Shown here: one piece after another, positions 43,887 to 44,339 of the stretch
Position numbering within the stretch: the first letter of the stretch is position 1
Layout of the letters: the number at the start of each line of letters is the position of its first letter
From: DRWZ01 sp964601505
GTDB taxonomy: Bacteria; Calescibacteriota; Calescibacteriia; Calescibacteriales; Calescibacteriaceae
NCBI GenBank assembly: GCA_964601505.1
Contig: CAZRNR010000014.1
Location: 1-44,339, forward strand
DNA length: 44,339 nt
Direction of reading: 5' to 3'
Position numbers and translations under genes: made by a program
Notes under the pieces: model-generated
Told to the model about the DNA's origin: nothing
Databases searched by the model: none
Seen by the model: the letters and a program-made list of their open reading frames with translations, nothing else

Positions 43887-44339
43887 TCAAATTGCAAGTA
43901 CATTATATTCATCACAAGCTTTGTTTGCACCTTCTGTGAATTCCTTACCAATGACAGCAGGGATACACTCTTTCCCAAGAACCTTAGCAATTATCATTGC
44001 CCTTTTTGCAGCCCTTTGGACATCTTCTTTATCTACGACAAAGGATATTTCAGCAGCAATAAGAACCTCCTTTGGTCCATCTTTCCTTAAGAATCCCCTG
44101 ACCACAGCATCAACTCTGAGAGCCTCTTGTGCATCTTGAGAGCTAATTATTCCTTTTTCTACAGAGTCATATAGAGAATCAGCAAGTTCGCTGGTATCTA
44201 ACAGACTTGCCTTTTTAAGTAATCTTCCAAAGAAAGCACCGACTTTATCTCTTACCAGTAGTTCCATAAATCCGCCTTTTAGCCATCCCACATCAATCTT
44301 GAGCTTTGCGACATCCTGTTTTAGTGTTGCGACATCTTG
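43887..44339 (-). CDS. Coiled-coil plus PD-(D/E)XK-like protein (DUF3782-like), N-terminus cut by window edge
   Basis: The frame is open to the right edge, so only the C-terminal 150 residues are seen. Reading from the edge it has a heptad-like stretch (QDVATLKQDVAKLKIDVGWL), then a basic GFMELLVRDKVGAFFGRLLKK, then an alpha/beta domain with EVLIAAEISFVVDKEDVQRA and IPAVIGKEFTEGANKACDEY. This order matches DUF3782-type proteins, which combine a coiled coil with a PD-(D/E)XK nuclease-like fold. Here the usual ExK is AEIS, so activity is uncertain. The GTG at 44291 is internal and not the start. The true start lies outside the window. Confidence 0.65.
   Translation of the reverse strand, partial: QDVATLKQDVAKLKIDVGWLKGGFMELLVRDKVGAFFGRLLKKASLLDTSELADSLYDSVEKGIISSQDAQEALRVDAVVRGFLRKDGPKEVLIAAEISFVVDKEDVQRAAKRAMIIAKVLGKECIPAVIGKEFTEGANKACDEYNVLAI

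Noticed and set aside
1..44339. CRISPR arrays
   Set aside because: No direct repeat recurs at regular 55-75 bp spacing; the only dispersed repeat has two exact copies 27 kb apart.

Overview
The window is AT-rich chromosomal DNA from what looks like a Gram-negative, probably thermophilic bacterium. Arg codons are mostly AGA/AGG and Ile is often ATA. There are outer-membrane-type lipoproteins (BamD-like, CpoB-like) and a Slt-type lytic transglycosylase. I could not assign the lineage. Gene density is high except for six gaps of about 340-780 bp, and there are no rRNAs and no CRISPR array.

Layout. 1-2283: a truncated Rpn-type nuclease, a sugar-epimerase-like protein, a 28-residue CcmD-like membrane peptide and tRNA-Gly. 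2350-8842: aroD, an ArgD-like aminotransferase, hslU without hslV, an acyl-CoA dehydrogenase and ispG. 9186-12733: an unfamiliar three-gene cluster of a small CPYC membrane protein and two large membrane-anchored helical-bundle proteins; the first carries a segment resembling the signalling hairpin of methyl-accepting chemotaxis proteins. 12761-17327: citrate synthase and aconitase, divergent around a 778-bp gap. 17314-20696: YggS, a HAD phosphatase, a methyltransferase, HisZ and a TRIC channel. 20697-23948: long-chain acyl-CoA ligase, BamD-like lipoprotein, tRNA-Leu and ribH. 24006-29494: a glycan-type operon of a CmcI-like methyltransferase, a double methyltransferase and a triple GT2 glycosyltransferase. 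30204-33851: a divergent Nramp-like transporter, a GT-C-like membrane protein and an ICMT-like methyltransferase. 33929-41208: acs-purC, CpoB-like, NfeD and lytic transglycosylase. 41637-44339: thiolase, rpsP, khpA and a truncated PD-(D/E)XK-like protein.

How the genes fit together. Acyl-CoA ligase, acyl-CoA dehydrogenase, thiolase, acetyl-CoA synthetase, citrate synthase and aconitase together suggest fatty-acid or acetate oxidation feeding an oxidative TCA cycle. The acyl-CoA dehydrogenase and the thiolase, 35 kb apart, each have a TTGAAC-N4-GTTC inverted repeat 50-65 bp upstream, which points to one regulon.

Expression signals. Many first genes have no Shine-Dalgarno sequence but a TATAAT-like hexamer 4-10 nt before the start codon, suggesting leaderless mRNAs. 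Other genes (1057, 2126, 7489-, 22511-, 28850-, 43439) have a good GGAGG. The main novelty candidates are the 9186-12733 cluster, the leaderless pattern and the shared operator.
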